This document shows positions 1-7,420 of a DNA stretch of 29,322 bases, in pieces; positions within the stretch are counted from its first letter, which is position 1; every line of letters starts with the position of its first letter. Origin of the DNA: a virus; IMG/VR virus record IMGVR_UViG_3300031696_001128, positions 1 to 29,322 of that record; one strand, written 5' to 3'. The notes under the pieces are model-generated. The model worked only from the letters and a program-made list of their open reading frames with translations, was not told the DNA's origin and made no database searches. Position numbers and translations under genes: made by a program.

Positions 1-1514
1 CGCTTACTTGATTGTTTGTAATCTGATTTTGCTGCTCTAACCGCGGCTGCTGCTGATTTCTTAGCAACATTTCGCGCTGCTGTTTTAATCATATGTAGTC
101 GGGCGTTCTTATCAAATGGTTTTACATCTTCTTGAACATCATCTTCCTCAACTACTTCCGCCAACTGCGGTGCTGCTTCAGATTCTTCCTCGGGGGATAG
201 AGCAGAATCTGATTCTTCCAATGCGTGATCAACGAAACTAATACCGCGTAATGTTTCCTCGTTCTTTGCTTCATGATCGGAATCAAGATTAGCAAAAAAT
301 TCTTTCTTCTCTTCGTCTGACATATCAACTAAAGTCTTACCAGACTTTTTGAGCATTGCCTCGAACTTATCTTTATATGATTCTTTCATAGCTATTTTTG
401 CACCTGGATCAGTATCAATTTGTTCTCTGGATTTCTTTCTAGCCAAACGTTTGGCCTGTCTTTGAGCTTTGTCACGCATTTCTTCGCCTGAAGCAGGTGG
501 AGCCACTCCGAAGCCCTCATTAGTCTTCTTTGGCCCGCTTTTCTTTGGGGTCTTAGAAGAGTATGTATTCAATTCATATGGAGAATTTCCACCCTTATTG
601 TATACTTGAGTGTGGATGGTATGTGAGTCACCAGAAGTATGTGTCGCTGGAACATTGAGAGTAGTAGTCTTACCCGAGCCAGGCTTCTTTGAGCCCATAG
701 CAATGTGAGTATCGCGGTCGCTATCAGAGACTTTTAATCCACTTTTAGCGTGGTGCGCATGTGCGGTGTTGATCGCATCAGTATAGCTTTTGTGATACAG
801 CTTATATGCTGCTTCTGTGATAGGTCCATCTTCATTAACTACCGAGTTAGTGTAACCTGCTTTCTTCAGTCTCTCGTGATCTTCAGGCTTTTCAGCTTTT
901 TCTTTCTTGCCATCTTTGTACATGTAGTGAGGTTCGAAATCTTCACCACCTTCATACATCGTGCCTTTAGGTGACATCATCTTACCTTGAGTCGCACTAG
1001 TATTATGAGGAGTGGTTCGCTTAGACTTCTGAAAGGCGTTGTATTCTTTGCGTCTGGCATCATTTGCTGCTTTTTCAGCAGAAGTCATCTGAGAGACTAG
1101 CTTCTCCTGTACTTGGTGCACCAGAGAGACTTCAGCCAAGTCTTCGTCATAAACGAAATCGTCTTCACCAAATAATTGCTCTACGTCATCGTCGGTGAGA
1201 AATTCATCTTCCTCATCAACAGCTTCCGTCATTTTATGATTCTTCTGTGTGTGCATCTTAGCACGAGTGAATACTGTATCATCACCAAGAACAATGAACA
1301 TGAATGAATTCATTAACGAGTTTACTGCATCTCGCTCGTTCGGTGCCAAGGCTTTTCCGCCATTTAATTTGGCAAGACCACGCTTTAAAATGGGCAATTT
1401 TGATGCTGGCATTAATCCCTGCCGAACAAGCATGTCAAGGCGCTTGTCCATATCTGCTTCCATAATATCTTGAGTGCCTGACATGATATCTTTTATCTGT
1501 CTTTCAATCGACAT
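1..1514 (-). CDS. Large charged protein of unknown function, cut by the left window edge
   Basis: Reading the minus strand from 1514, an uninterrupted frame of about 504 codons runs off the left edge, so the C-terminus is missing. The ATG at 1512-1514 has a good ribosome site (GGAG, 7 bases upstream) and a late promoter 34 bases upstream. The first 90 residues look folded and alpha-helical, with a hydrophobic segment around NSLMNSFMFIVLGDD (about residues 65-80). Acidic and lysine-rich stretches follow, and a basic KRLARKKSR segment sits near residue 365. I do not recognise the family. The late promoter suggests a virion or assembly role. Residues 17-19 (IME, followed by Ala) fit the T4 prohead protease consensus, but this alone is weak evidence. 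Confidence 0.75.
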   Translation of the reverse strand, partial: MSIERQIKDIMSGTQDIMEADMDKRLDMLVRQGLMPASKLPILKRGLAKLNGGKALAPNERDAVNSLMNSFMFIVLGDDTVFTRAKMHTQKNHKMTEAVDEEDEFLTDDDVEQLFGEDDFVYDEDLAEVSLVHQVQEKLVSQMTSAEKAANDARRKEYNAFQKSKRTTPHNTSATQGKMMSPKGTMYEGGEDFEPHYMYKDGKKEKAEKPEDHERLKKAGYTNSVVNEDGPITEAAYKLYHKSYTDAINTAHAHHAKSGLKVSDSDRDTHIAMGSKKPGSGKTTTLNVPATHTSGDSHTIHTQVYNKGGNSPYELNTYSSKTPKKSGPKKTNEGFGVAPPASGEEMRDKAQRQAKRLARKKSREQIDTDPGAKIAMKESYKDKFEAMLKKSGKTLVDMSDEEKKEFFANLDSDHEAKNEETLRGISFVDHALEESDSALSPEEESEAAPQLAEVVEEDDVQEDVKPFDKNARLHMIKTAARNVAKKSAAAAVRAAKSDYKQSSK

Positions 1515-1548
1515 TGCTGCTCTCCAATGATGTGTTGTTTACTGTTAT

Positions 1549-1556
1549 TATTTATA
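1549..1556 (-). promoter_or_regulatory. T4-type late promoter (TATAAATA)
   Basis: A perfect TATAAATA octamer on the minus strand. With T4 spacing, transcription would start near 1543, giving a leader of about 29 bases before the ATG at 1514. Confidence 0.7.
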
Positions 1557-1570
1557 ATAATAAAATCCCC

Positions 1571-1587
1571 GGGATAACTGACATCCC
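1571..1587 (-). terminator. Weak hairpin, possible terminator of the 1637-4047 genes
   Basis: On the minus strand, GGGAT and ATCCC pair around a 7-base loop, followed by CGGGGATTTTATT. The stem is short and the T-run is broken, so this is only a candidate. Confidence 0.25.
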
Positions 1588-1636
1588 TTGAATCTATTTG
1601 GTATTAGGTGTATGCAGAGAAGAACATCTGCCGTGA

Positions 1637-1942
1637 TCAATAAATTTTCTTGAGTGAGTATCCGACTGGTGTGGTCACTTGTATGACGTGCCGAATATTG
1701 GCAGTATCAATGAAAACAATATTCTTGGGAGACAGTTTCTTGATTTTTTTAGCATAATACGTCTTGGGAGTGAAGGTTTCGATCCTAGTACCATCAAGCT
1801 GTACGTGGACTTCACCCTGGAAGAATATGGTTAACTCATATTTCTCAAGGAAAAACTCTTTGATATACTGAACCAGACTCCAACGAGGTGCCTCGATGAT
1901 GGTCGGCGGATCTACATCCAATGACTCTTCTTTCTGGGTCAT
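1637..1942 (-). CDS. Small protein of unknown function, coupled to the P-loop kinase gene
   Basis: A 101-residue protein whose ATG overlaps the stop of the upstream kinase gene by 4 bases (ATGA), which indicates translational coupling. I do not recognise the family. After a polar N-terminus, the sequence alternates hydrophobic and polar residues (LTIFFQGEVHVQLDG, then KNIVFIDTANIRHVIQVTT), which suggests a small beta-rich domain with a tryptophan-bearing helix before it. There is no signal peptide or membrane segment. It probably acts with, or is made in proportion to, the kinase. A possible prohead protease site (IIE followed by Ala) occurs at residues 15-17. Confidence 0.7.
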   Translation of the reverse strand: MTQKEESLDVDPPTIIEAPRWSLVQYIKEFFLEKYELTIFFQGEVHVQLDGTRIETFTPKTYYAKKIKKLSPKNIVFIDTANIRHVIQVTTPVGYSLKKIY

Positions 1943-4047
1943 TTCTTTTTCTTCGGAGCTTTCGACTTCACAATCTTGAATTTCTTAGCCTTGTACTTAT
2001 TCAAATTGCCGCCCTTCTTTATTTTGAACTTCTTGGAAGCTTGGCTCTTCATGCTTCCGCCCTTCTTAATTCGATTTAGCTCGTTCTTACGCACAAGTGG
2101 TACCATGCGAACAGCCAGTCTACTAACCAGACCAGAGAACTTATGTGAAACCATTTTCTCAAGTCTCGCTTTCTCTGCTGGCGGCAATGATTTAATATCA
2201 CGACCTCTAGCAAACCGCTTCTTAATGACTGACAACGCGCCACGTTGTGCGCGTTTCTTAATTCGTGCAGGATCAGCCGCCCTTCTTGAGGCTCGCATTC
2301 TAGCAACTTTCAGCTTCTGCCTGTTGCGCCTTGCATGAAATCTACGTTTCATTCTGCCCTGAACAGAAAGTTCCTCATCGAGGGACACTTCCGCTATACT
2401 GACATTATCTTCTTCATCAGCCTCGACATCGGCTTCAATGTCCTCGATCTGATCAAACACATCAAGTTCAGAATCATCATACATACCAAGATTTATCATG
2501 TCCTCGAAAGACATGATATCGATTTCCGATTCCATCTCCAGTATCTCTACTTCAGAAAACTCGAAATTGGATGGTAAGTCTAATGCAGCGTCGGCATTGT
2601 CAGCCGCATACTTAGCCTTTGTTTTCGCGCCTACTGGTTCGTCATCTTCGTGAGGCTGGTCATAATCTTCACGGATCTTCGACTTCAATACATTCAGTTT
2701 AATCAACTCGTCACGAGTCAATGCACGAGCTTCGGGTGCATGGATGTCTCCCTGCCCAGGTGTCATATCTTTATATAACTTAGTTCCCTCGGGTGTACCC
2801 CATTCGTGCTTCTGTGCGCTGTATGGTTCCGGTTCTTCCGACACAGTTTTAATCGGCTCCAACGTCTTCAACGTGAGCTTTTCTTTACGCTTGGCAGCCT
2901 TCTTTTGCATTGATGACTTGCCTAGGCGATCTTTCATCAACAGAGCATTTCTACCAATATCACCACCCTCTTCCTTGATTTCGGTGTTTGATACTTTTCT
3001 TGCTTCAAACAAAGCCATATATGATCTTCTGTCTTTGTTCATGAAGTCTCGCATCTGTCTGTTAAACGTTCTAAGCATCAGCAGATTCATTTGATGTTCT
3101 TTCTCAAATGAAACATCTAATGCTTTATCGGCAGCTTTCCACTTGGGGTTAGACTTCACCTCGGCAGGTAACCTTGCGAGTGCCACCGAAGTAAGACCAC
3201 CAGCCGCGACGGGATGACCTAAAGACTTCGTAACATCTGCAAGTTTAACACCAAGTTCCTTGGTCAACTTACGTTGCTTGGCCAGTTGCTTGGCAGAGGC
3301 AACGAATGTTGGACCATACTCTTTCACGGGATCAATTGATTCTCGCAATCTACTCTTAGTCTCATTGGAGCGGGTAAGTTTCTGTGCCTTAATCCATCGA
3401 GCAGCTTTATAATTCCTAGGAGGTGTTTTAGTCCATGCACCGATTTTTCGATATACGTCAAGAACGGCGCCCTTGTAATTAGAGTCTGTATTGTTGTCTA
3501 CAACATGAAAGGTGCCTGCGCCGAAGAGATTTTGAAATTTGCCAATGTTGTTCTGGACTCTCTGCCACATCTTAGAAACTTGGGCCTGTGGCATAGTCCG
3601 TTCGCGATCCAGATTTCGGTCTTGTGCAGTTGTTTCACTTGTGTTAACAAAGATCATTGCACAATCATAGCCAAGCTCTTCTAGTCCTTTCTTCTGCCCT
3701 GCAATCTTGTTGTAGTCTTTGCCTGTGCCGTCAATGATCAGACCGATTCTTCCATCGATATATCCTGTCTGTCTCATTTTGGTTAACTTCTTGGCTCTAT
3801 CTCTAAGTGACTGACCCTTAGTTGTGAAAATGTTCTCCGGGGATGCTTCTAATCCAGCTTTCTTCAGTGCTATTTCAAATGCGATGTCCGAATTTACAAG
3901 TTTCAATCCAAAGACAGTTAGGGCAGCCTTGCCGGCGATAAATGACTTACCACTACCAGGTCCGCCTGCAAGAAACACGGCTTTAAAGATGCCAGGGTCA
4001 TTGATACCCTCATCTAATTCTACGAAATCTGCGAATGTTTTATTCAT
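1939..4047 (-). CDS. P-loop kinase (polynucleotide kinase/zeta-like) with a long basic tail
   Basis: A 702-residue two-part protein. Residues 20-190 form a kinase domain of the polynucleotide kinase/zeta-toxin type (AAA_33). It has a Walker A (GGPGSGKS, about 28-35), a buried strand ending in IIDGTGKD, and an arginine-bearing lid (RNLDRERTMP) that would contact phosphates. The likely reaction is ATP-dependent phosphorylation of a nucleic-acid end or small molecule; the substrate is unknown. After an acidic middle (about 455-570), the last 130 residues are extremely basic, with paired KFKIKKGG-like repeats and a RGRD..LPPAEKARLE segment, and probably bind nucleic acid. The N-terminus MNKTFADFVELDE resembles a T4 capsid-targeting sequence with an LDE cleavage site. 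No Shine-Dalgarno precedes the ATG, and the late promoter lies so close that the mRNA may be leaderless. Confidence 0.85.
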   Translation of the reverse strand: MNKTFADFVELDEGINDPGIFKAVFLAGGPGSGKSFIAGKAALTVFGLKLVNSDIAFEIALKKAGLEASPENIFTTKGQSLRDRAKKLTKMRQTGYIDGRIGLIIDGTGKDYNKIAGQKKGLEELGYDCAMIFVNTSETTAQDRNLDRERTMPQAQVSKMWQRVQNNIGKFQNLFGAGTFHVVDNNTDSNYKGAVLDVYRKIGAWTKTPPRNYKAARWIKAQKLTRSNETKSRLRESIDPVKEYGPTFVASAKQLAKQRKLTKELGVKLADVTKSLGHPVAAGGLTSVALARLPAEVKSNPKWKAADKALDVSFEKEHQMNLLMLRTFNRQMRDFMNKDRRSYMALFEARKVSNTEIKEEGGDIGRNALLMKDRLGKSSMQKKAAKRKEKLTLKTLEPIKTVSEEPEPYSAQKHEWGTPEGTKLYKDMTPGQGDIHAPEARALTRDELIKLNVLKSKIREDYDQPHEDDEPVGAKTKAKYAADNADAALDLPSNFEFSEVEILEMESEIDIMSFEDMINLGMYDDSELDVFDQIEDIEADVEADEEDNVSIAEVSLDEELSVQGRMKRRFHARRNRQKLKVARMRASRRAADPARIKKRAQRGALSVIKKRFARGRDIKSLPPAEKARLEKMVSHKFSGLVSRLAVRMVPLVRKNELNRIKKGGSMKSQASKKFKIKKGGNLNKYKAKKFKIVKSKAPKKKK

Positions 4048-4052
4048 ACTAG

Positions 4053-4060
4053 TATTTATA
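4053..4060 (-). promoter_or_regulatory. T4-type late promoter abutting the kinase start codon
   Basis: A perfect TATAAATA octamer in the 14-base gap between the stop of the 4062-4283 gene and the kinase ATG at 4045-4047. With T4 geometry (octamer at -13 to -6), position +1 falls on the A of the ATG. Confidence 0.65.
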
Positions 4061-4061
4061 C

Positions 4062-4283
4062 TTAAATGACAGTTAAGAGTTTGGAAAGATGTGTTATAAT
4101 CATTTCCGCATGTATCTTCATCTTCTCATCACCGATGTTATCACGAATTGCGTCTACGTCGGCGAAGTCTTTTATTAATTCATCGTACTCAGAGCGAGTA
4201 ATTTCTTCACTCACTAGGTAGTTTTGTAGTTCCATTACTTTCTTTTCATAGTGTAGTAATAATGCTTCTTCTGATTCAATCAT
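4062..4283 (-). CDS. Small conserved phage protein, helical, function unknown
   Basis: A 73-residue, almost entirely helical and acidic protein. Three in-frame ATGs lie close together (4292, 4289, 4283). AAGGA sits directly against the first ATG but 9 bases before the third, so I place the start at 4283. The motif EITRSEYDELIKD followed by a DVDAI..NIGDEKMKIHAE helix is one I recall in small proteins of many marine T4-like phages. It has no known function and there is no signal or membrane segment. Its neighbours are a lipoprotein and the endolysin upstream and the kinase downstream. The late promoter for the kinase follows immediately after its stop. Confidence 0.65.
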   Translation of the reverse strand: MIESEEALLLHYEKKVMELQNYLVSEEITRSEYDELIKDFADVDAIRDNIGDEKMKIHAEMIITHLSKLLTVI

Positions 4284-4295
4284 ATTCATCATTCC

Positions 4296-4667
4296 TTATT
4301 TTTTAATTCTTTTACCGGATAAAGCGATTGCAGCATCCGTTGCTTCGATAATATTGTTCCATTTAAGTTTACAATACATCACGGATGGAGCTTCTCGCCT
4401 GTACAATTCTTCTACTAGGGAGTGTATCTCGCCGTAGATTTCGTTGTTGGTTTTATTCATTGTGCCCTCGGAGTACTTCTTGAGGAACAATGCATTCTTG
4501 TATGTGTCAACTGCTATTTCACATCCTTGTCGGGACATGTTTGCATCCACATTTAACGAGACAAGATGTGCGAATTCGACATTATCAAATCGATCTGGTA
4601 TCAAATTCAGTATACTACCACATGCAGTAAGTAGAATTGCTACGATAATTAATCCAATTGGCTTCAT
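4296..4667 (-). CDS. Small lipoprotein next to the endolysin
   Basis: A 123-residue protein with a textbook lipoprotein signal: MK start, hydrophobic stretch IGLIIVAILL, and lipobox LLTAC with the acylated cysteine at residue 16. AGGAA lies 6 bases before the ATG. The mature part is a mixed helical domain with two further cysteines. It follows the endolysin gene by 8 bases, so a lysis-linked role at the outer membrane is possible. The better spanin pair is encoded at 9340-10087, so this may instead act in envelope modification or exclusion. The family is not recognised. Confidence 0.75.
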   Translation of the reverse strand: MKPIGLIIVAILLTACGSILNLIPDRFDNVEFAHLVSLNVDANMSRQGCEIAVDTYKNALFLKKYSEGTMNKTNNEIYGEIHSLVEELYRREAPSVMYCKLKWNNIIEATDAAIALSGKRIKK

Positions 4668-4675
4668 AATAATTC

Positions 4676-5299
4676 CTATTTGCGAGTTACATAACTATAA
4701 TATTTTTTTGTCTTTTCAGTTCTATCTGCTAAACCGTGGGTGCCGCCGTTGATGCGCTTTGTCAACTTCTCTATTATAGCATCATTCACACCCTCATTGC
4801 AAATTTCCCAGAGATTATTTTGCTTGAAAAAGAACATAGCAGATTCAAATGCAAACTCTTCTCCCACGCACTCTGGATTTTCTATGATATCGTCATTGCC
4901 AAGAGAGCTGGCGAAGGCTTCGTAGTTGTTCCTGCCTGTAAGCTGAAGCGCACCTCGACCACGATACTTCCAGCCGTCACCAGATGCTTCGTTGCCATTA
5001 CCCATTCTGCCTGAATAGACTACGTTGGCAATTTTCTCTGGCTGTCGTGCAAATTCTTCTGAGTCTCGACCTGCTCTTACAAAATATTTTCCGAATATAG
5101 AGTCTAATGCTTTAGCGGAGTAATTTAGATTTTCACTGAATGCTTTAAAGTTGCCGCTCTCGTGACCGACTTGGCCGAAGAAATGAGCCGCTTCTAGGTC
5201 TGTTAGCTCGTAGTATTTCGCAGCAGCGTTTATTGTGCCGGGACCGAAAAGACCATCGGCGGATACACCGCATTTTTTTTGTAGTATTGATAGAGACAT
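4676..5299 (-). CDS. Endolysin, GH19 chitinase-like muramidase
   Basis: A 207-residue peptidoglycan hydrolase. Residues 3-27 (ILQKKCGVSADGLFGPGTI) are a short peptidoglycan-binding-like segment. The rest is a GH19 chitinase-type catalytic domain, with the acid in FGQVGHESGNF (Glu near residue 47) and the hallmark YRGRGALQLTGRNNY (about 111-125). It would cleave the glycan backbone of the cell wall at lysis. It has no signal peptide or membrane anchor, so it needs a holin to reach the periplasm. The ATG overlaps the stop of the upstream nucleotidyltransferase gene by one base (TAATG). Size and domain order match other phage GH19 endolysins. Confidence 0.9.
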   Translation of the reverse strand: MSLSILQKKCGVSADGLFGPGTINAAAKYYELTDLEAAHFFGQVGHESGNFKAFSENLNYSAKALDSIFGKYFVRAGRDSEEFARQPEKIANVVYSGRMGNGNEASGDGWKYRGRGALQLTGRNNYEAFASSLGNDDIIENPECVGEEFAFESAMFFFKQNNLWEICNEGVNDAIIEKLTKRINGGTHGLADRTEKTKKYYSYVTRK

Positions 5300-5928
5300 T
5301 ATTGTTCCTGAATAAAACTGAAGAAGGAGTGGCGCACATCGCCTTCATGGAGTTGCATTCCTTTACGAACTGCCTTGAATAAGTTCTTCGCAACAACGGC
5401 GCTTGCTCGTGTATGTAGCCCGAGTTTGAATGATTTAAAATCGTTATTGGACGCATGGGCGCGCATCTTAGTGCCACTGATGCCAGTAACACCCTCCGCG
5501 TCAGGATCTCGCTCACCCGCAGACACAACTTTCAGTTGTTTGAACTCATAGTCTTTGCCATTATACTTATCAGCAAGTCGTTGGAATTCTTGTACTCGGT
5601 CAGAGCCAGCTACCATGGTGACATGTGTGTGCCCTTCTTTGTGCATCTTTTTCAGATGTGCAATGAAGTGGGGATATGTTCTGGAAGATGCTTCGAATTT
5701 GACGGTAGGATGAATCTGTGACAGATACTTGATCTTATCTTGGGCAGTCAGGGGATTCTTGTGTTTGTCCTGCGAATGACTCACAATGATTCGATTGCCT
5801 GCATTACGCTTCCGCGCCTCGGACTGCACTTTATCAATGAGTTTACTGTGGCCAGCAGTGGGAGGATTGAATCTGCCGAATGCAAACACAATATGTTTTT
5901 CTTTCGCTTCGTTTATATTACGGAACAT
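5299..5928 (-). CDS. Cytidylyltransferase-like nucleotidyltransferase (HxGH family)
   Basis: A 209-residue protein of the HxGH nucleotidyltransferase superfamily. The nucleotide-binding motif GRFNPPTAGH is at about residues 18-27 and the second motif ISGTKMR at about 149-155; both contact the triphosphate in this family. Members transfer AMP or CMP to substrates such as nicotinamide mononucleotide or phosphopantetheine. The substrate here cannot be read from sequence, although NMN adenylyltransferase activity is known in some T4-like phages. The first residues MFRNINEA resemble a short capsid-targeting peptide with an INE cleavage site. The C-terminal 20 residues are an extra tail. It has its own late promoter, and the endolysin gene is translationally coupled downstream. 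Confidence 0.85.
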   Translation of the reverse strand: MFRNINEAKEKHIVFAFGRFNPPTAGHSKLIDKVQSEARKRNAGNRIIVSHSQDKHKNPLTAQDKIKYLSQIHPTVKFEASSRTYPHFIAHLKKMHKEGHTHVTMVAGSDRVQEFQRLADKYNGKDYEFKQLKVVSAGERDPDAEGVTGISGTKMRAHASNNDFKSFKLGLHTRASAVVAKNLFKAVRKGMQLHEGDVRHSFFSFIQEQ

Positions 5929-5965
5929 GGTTTAAAATCTCTTCGGTTAGAGTATCATCAGTAAC

Positions 5966-5973
5966 TATTTATA
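5966..5973 (-). promoter_or_regulatory. T4-type late promoter
   Basis: A perfect TATAAATA octamer on the minus strand, with an expected start near 5960 and a 32-base leader before the ATG at 5928. It would drive the nucleotidyltransferase, the endolysin and the genes after them. Confidence 0.7.
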
Positions 5974-5990
5974 CTAATTATTAAACCTAT

Positions 5991-7244
5991 TTATCTATCC
6001 CAAGCCTTGATGGCGGTAAAATTGTTGTATGAAAATTCCATACGGTCAACAAGTTTCACTGCATTTCCATTAACTCGATCAATTGCGACATATCCTTCTG
6101 GATTAACTACCTTCATGCCAGTTGATGTACGAACAAAAGTGTTGGTTATTTGTTTTACTTTATCAAGCTTGGAAACTATCATCATCTTCGCAGCAACAAG
6201 TAAATTCTGGAAGATGATGACGTTTTCAAGTAAGATGACTAACTTACTAATTTCTCGGAGGGTCTCGGTCTTTTTGTCCTCGATTGCGATCTGGCTTTTC
6301 TCGGTCTTTAACTTGGCTTTTTCTGTGTCGAATTTAGCTTCAACCCATGCTAAGTAACCTTGAGCGTGTGCCTTTGGATTCGTTATCTCTGCGCCAATTC
6401 TGACTTTGGAATTGTTGTAAGTCTTCAGACTAGCACCAACAAACTTACCTGTTAGTGATGCTTGTAGCCGTAAGAATTTAGCCAATTCATTAGAGTCAAT
6501 TTTTTGAAATTGTCTGCCTGTCTCTGCAAGTTTAGCAGTAACAACAGCAGTCTCTGAAGCAGTAAATGTGGCGGTGCCGCTGGTATCCTTGTATGTAGCA
6601 TCATCCATCCATATATTTTTGTTCCATTTGAGATTTTTGATATTGGCACCAAACGATGCAGTCATTTTCTCAAGTGATGGTCCAGTATATGTGGTATGCC
6701 AAACGACACCAATCTTTGCAGATTTGATTTTCTTATCCAATGCTGAGTCACGTTGAACAGCATATACAATTGCGTTCGGTTGAAATGTAGTGTACTTTTG
6801 ACCGTCGATAGTTTCATTCTCGAGGTCTTCTTTTGTAAACATCAAATCGCCCTGTAGGACATTTTTGATTCCTAATTTACCAAACTCTATTAATGCGAGT
6901 TTGAATTTAGGCTTCAGTGCTGCGGGTAGCCGAGCGTCGGTTTCGATCTCTCTTATCGATTTATATAACAACGGAGTCTTATTGAATACTGACTTCTTTG
7001 CTACAAAAAATTTACCGTCACTTGGGTCTATACCTGCAAAGATGGCTGGTGCGCCGTCCCACTTAACTGTCATGTTGAGTGAAGAACGGGAATGGCCAGC
7101 CATCATATCTCTTAATGATCGTAGAAAATTAATGGCACCTCTGCCACCGTTTATGCCAAAATTTATTATCTCATCCTCAAGATGCTCTAGGTGCAAATTC
7201 TTGCCGTTTGCATCTTCAATGAGATAACTAGAAAATTTAATCAT
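5991..7244 (-). CDS. Covalent nucleotidyltransferase of the DNA/RNA ligase superfamily (DUF6267-like)
   Basis: A 417-residue protein. Residues 59-66 (TVKWDGAP) match ligase motif I, with Lys61 as the candidate nucleotide-accepting lysine. FFVAKKS at about 79-85, LQGDLMF at 130-136, KIGVVWHTTYTG at 177-188, NPEGYVAI at 381-388 and VKLVDR at 396-401 fit the later motifs in order. Between about 190 and 380 there is a long insertion with a lysine- and glutamate-rich helical part. Related proteins are common in marine T4-like phages and uncharacterised; my recollection that they are called DUF6267 needs a search. The predicted chemistry is formation of a lysyl-NMP and joining or capping of an end. 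The first ten residues, MIKFSSYLIE, align well with the T4 capsid-targeting sequence. Confidence 0.75.
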   Translation of the reverse strand: MIKFSSYLIEDANGKNLHLEHLEDEIINFGINGGRGAINFLRSLRDMMAGHSRSSLNMTVKWDGAPAIFAGIDPSDGKFFVAKKSVFNKTPLLYKSIREIETDARLPAALKPKFKLALIEFGKLGIKNVLQGDLMFTKEDLENETIDGQKYTTFQPNAIVYAVQRDSALDKKIKSAKIGVVWHTTYTGPSLEKMTASFGANIKNLKWNKNIWMDDATYKDTSGTATFTASETAVVTAKLAETGRQFQKIDSNELAKFLRLQASLTGKFVGASLKTYNNSKVRIGAEITNPKAHAQGYLAWVEAKFDTEKAKLKTEKSQIAIEDKKTETLREISKLVILLENVIIFQNLLVAAKMMIVSKLDKVKQITNTFVRTSTGMKVVNPEGYVAIDRVNGNAVKLVDRMEFSYNNFTAIKAWDR

Positions 7245-7301
7245 CTTTCTCTACGTCCAGTATTTTCTTCTTGTGTGTTAACTTGGATTTATCTTAGATT
7301 T

Positions 7302-7418
7302 TTATCTCACTGGAATAGACAAACTTGCCTTTTTTGTTCCCGTAGTTTTTTCTAAGTTCTTAACTTCTAATTCAATGCCGCGATCTACTTCGTATTTATG
7401 TCTTTCGCGAATTTCAAT
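7302..7418 (-). other. Coding-like short open frame without a standard start codon
   Basis: Two bases after the stop of the 7421 gene, a 38-codon frame encodes a plausible charged peptide (from IEIRERHKYEVDRGIELE to SLSIPVR, then TAA). No ATG, GTG or TTG opens it. An ATT at 7416-7418 lies 6 bases after TGGA. It could be a tiny gene with a rare start, an extension reached by -1 frameshifting, a remnant, or chance. It fills most of the 176-base gap between two genes, in which I see no other clear feature. Confidence 0.25.
7391..7398 (-). promoter_or_regulatory. Imperfect late promoter (CATAAATA)
   Basis: One mismatch to the late octamer, 147 bases before the ligase-like gene at 7244 and the only late-promoter-like sequence in that gap. 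It overlaps the coding-like short frame at 7302-7418. Confidence 0.3.
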
Positions 7419-7420
7419 CG

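Noticed and set aside
1976-2338. Plus-strand hydrophobic frame at 1976-2338
   Set aside because: It is the mirror of the lysine/arginine-rich kinase tail, with no start signals.
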